A DNA stretch of 6,484 nt from positions 1 through 6,484 of the forward strand of contig JAUUNJ010000145.1 in the NCBI GenBank assembly GCA_030844625.1, given 5' to 3'. How positions within the stretch are numbered: the first letter of the stretch is position 1; every line of letters starts with the position of its first letter. Source of the stretch: Roseburia sp. Lineage in GTDB: Bacteria > Bacillota > Clostridia > Lachnospirales > Lachnospiraceae. The translations under genes were made by a program, and so were the position numbers. Below, piece after piece: positions 5,810 through 6,484 of the stretch. The notes beneath the pieces were generated by a model. The model ran no database searches, had not been told where the DNA came from, and worked only from the letters and a program-made list of their open reading frames with translations.

Positions 5810-6415
5810 CTACTCTCTCAAAACACATTTCACAACAAAACGCATCGTGCCCTTATTGGCACAGGTAAAAAGAGTTAATTCTGTTTCTTCTCCCTGTACT
5901 TTTATGGAATTGTCATAGGGATCGGTCACAAAGCTGTCTGCCACTTCATAGGTATAGGTAATGCCATTTCTATCAAGCAAAGCGACCTCACTTCCAACAC
6001 TCAGCTCGTTTAAATGTGTGAAATATTCCCCATATCTGCTACCATTATGACCAGCAATAACACAGTTTCCTGATGCTCCAATACCTGCTGTTTCTGTCAA
6101 ATGACCTACTGCAATATTCAAATTGCTAGAAGTCGCCCCCTCTACTACGGGATACTTAATGCCTAATTCTTCAATTTCAAGAATGGCACTAACATCGCCT
6201 TCTGCAAATATGGAGGCATCCGCTTCACTAATGGTGGTTTGCTCTTCCTTTTCATCTGCTGTCTCTTCATCCTGTTCTTCCTCCACTGCTTCTGTAAAAT
6301 CTTCAAGAAGTTTTTCTGTTTTTGAAGTCCCCTTGAAATGATAAAAAAATGGAATAGCCAACATGACTACTCCAAATAGAATGCAGATTCCTGCAATTAT
6401 TCTGTTTTTGATCAA
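5810..6415 (-). CDS. Membrane-anchored sortase
   Basis: This is a 201-aa cysteine transpeptidase that would attach or join cell-surface proteins on the outside of the membrane. Residues 5-25 form one N-terminal membrane anchor, followed by a very acidic linker (about 43-63). The catalytic domain holds His123 (AGHNGSRYGEYF), Cys185 (TLFTCANKG) and Arg192 (MRFVVKC), the complete sortase triad. The class is not certain; the layout resembles class D or a divergent ICE sortase, and no substrate with a sorting signal is in the window. The start is a TTG at 6415 with GGAGGTGA 6 nt upstream. That site lies 2 nt downstream of a group II intron end. Downstream, the acidic unknown gene follows after 8 nt. 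Sortases in ICEs commonly help build surface structures used in mating; that role here is inference. Confidence 0.9.
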   Translation of the reverse strand: MIKNRIIAGICILFGVVMLAIPFFYHFKGTSKTEKLLEDFTEAVEEEQDEETADEKEEQTTISEADASIFAEGDVSAILEIEELGIKYPVVEGATSSNLNIAVGHLTETAGIGASGNCVIAGHNGSRYGEYFTHLNELSVGSEVALLDRNGITYTYEVADSFVTDPYDNSIKVQGEETELTLFTCANKGTMRFVVKCVLRE

Positions 6416-6421
6416 TTAAAA

Positions 6422-6429
6422 TCACCTCC
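6422..6429 (-). promoter_or_regulatory. Ribosome binding site for the TTG-started sortase
   Basis: The minus-strand GGAGGTGA is a full match to the anti-Shine-Dalgarno complement and lies 6 nt before the TTG. It begins 2 nt after the intron's 3' boundary, so it is retained whether or not the intron is spliced. Confidence 0.75.
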
Positions 6430-6431
6430 AT

Positions 6432-6484
6432 GTAGAGTAGGCGGATGAAAAATTTCATCCGCCCCTCATCAAACCGTGCATGAG
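6432..6484 (-). mobile_element. 3' end of a group II intron (partial, runs off the right edge)
   Basis: On the minus strand the sequence begins with CTCATGCACGGTTT, which matches the 3' strand of domain V of bacterial group II introns. It continues into a domain VI hairpin and ends with CTACTCTAC, the usual type of 3' terminus (the Lactococcus Ll.LtrB intron ends CTACTTCAC). The last intron base is 6432 and the 3' exon starts at 6431. The rest of the intron, including domains I-IV and any reverse transcriptase/maturase gene, lies beyond the window. Such introns self-splice from RNA and move by retrohoming. The subclass cannot be assigned from this piece. Confidence 0.8.
6435..6467 (-). ncRNA. 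Group II intron domain VI with bulged branch-point A
   Basis: The minus-strand RNA pairs 6463-6453 with 6450-6440 in a perfect 11-bp stem (GGCGGATGAAA with TTTCATCCGCC) and a tiny TT loop. It extends at the base by a G-U pair (6464/6439) and three further pairs (6465-6467 with 6437-6435). Between them A6438 is left unpaired. It is 7 nt from the 3' end, where group II introns place the branch-point adenosine. Confidence 0.75.

Noticed and set aside
5421..5828. Longer acidic protein starting at the upstream Met
   Set aside because: It would overlap the sortase gene by 19 nt and has no ribosome binding site. The Met at 5801 has AGGTGAGG just upstream.
6123..6341. Plus-strand Ser-rich frame inside the sortase gene
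   Set aside because: Its Ser/Ala bias is the antisense image of the sortase Glu/Asp-rich linker, so it is a shadow.
6440..6463. Hairpin at the right edge as an intrinsic terminator or as an operator for the sortase gene
   Set aside because: No T-run follows on the minus strand. The flanking domain V-like sequence, bulged A and CTACTCTAC terminus fit a group II intron domain VI much better.
1..6484. CRISPR array, tRNA or rRNA genes, insertion sequence ends
   Set aside because: No regularly spaced repeats, cloverleaf-like sequence, rRNA signature or transposase gene was seen on either strand.

Overview
All supported genes lie on the minus strand, so transcription runs right to left. The window looks like part of an accessory region from a low-GC Firmicute, most likely a gut clostridium. 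The reasons are strong AGGAGG-type ribosome binding sites, frequent TTG starts, AT-rich genes, a tandem SpoVG protein, a DUF6674-type protein and a sortase beside a tyrosine recombinase. This gene set is typical of clostridial integrative and conjugative elements (ICEs). The species cannot be named from this sequence.

Right block (about 2724-6484). At the right edge is the 3' end of a group II intron: the 3' strand of domain V, a complete domain VI hairpin with a bulged branch-point A, and the terminal CTACTCTAC. The intron ends 2 nt before the ribosome binding site of a membrane-anchored sortase. Next come an acidic unknown protein of about 126 aa, a two-domain SpoVG-like protein, a coiled-coil DUF6674-like protein and an intact tyrosine recombinase. 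Gaps are 2-62 nt, so this reads as one operon. Two intergenic hairpins without U-tracts precede the ribosome binding sites of the SpoVG-like and DUF6674-like genes. A clear intrinsic terminator (2724-2765) ends the operon after the recombinase.

Left block (1-about 2700). An AraC-family regulator and a VOC-fold protein form a tight two-gene unit that ends in a hairpin terminator. Then come a small, GC-richer DUF7662-like gene and a DUF5131 (phage Gp37/Gp68, three-Cys-motif) gene. The DUF5131 gene has its own near-consensus promoter (TTGACA-17-TGCTATCAT). That promoter overlaps the stop codon of the preceding gene and a 15-bp palindrome with a repeated GCTGCGTTT element. The last 211 nt at the left edge hold no supported gene, only a possible promoter pointing out of the window.

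Interpretation: the recombinase is the last gene of an ICE-like operon, and the AraC/VOC/DUF7662/DUF5131 set is either cargo or flanking DNA. The 2558-2723 gap is the natural place to look for an element boundary, but no attachment site can be proven from one side. I did not find a clearly novel multi-gene system. The most notable signals are the intron end, the promoter/operator ahead of DUF5131, the paired intergenic hairpins around the tandem SpoVG gene, and the unidentified acidic protein.
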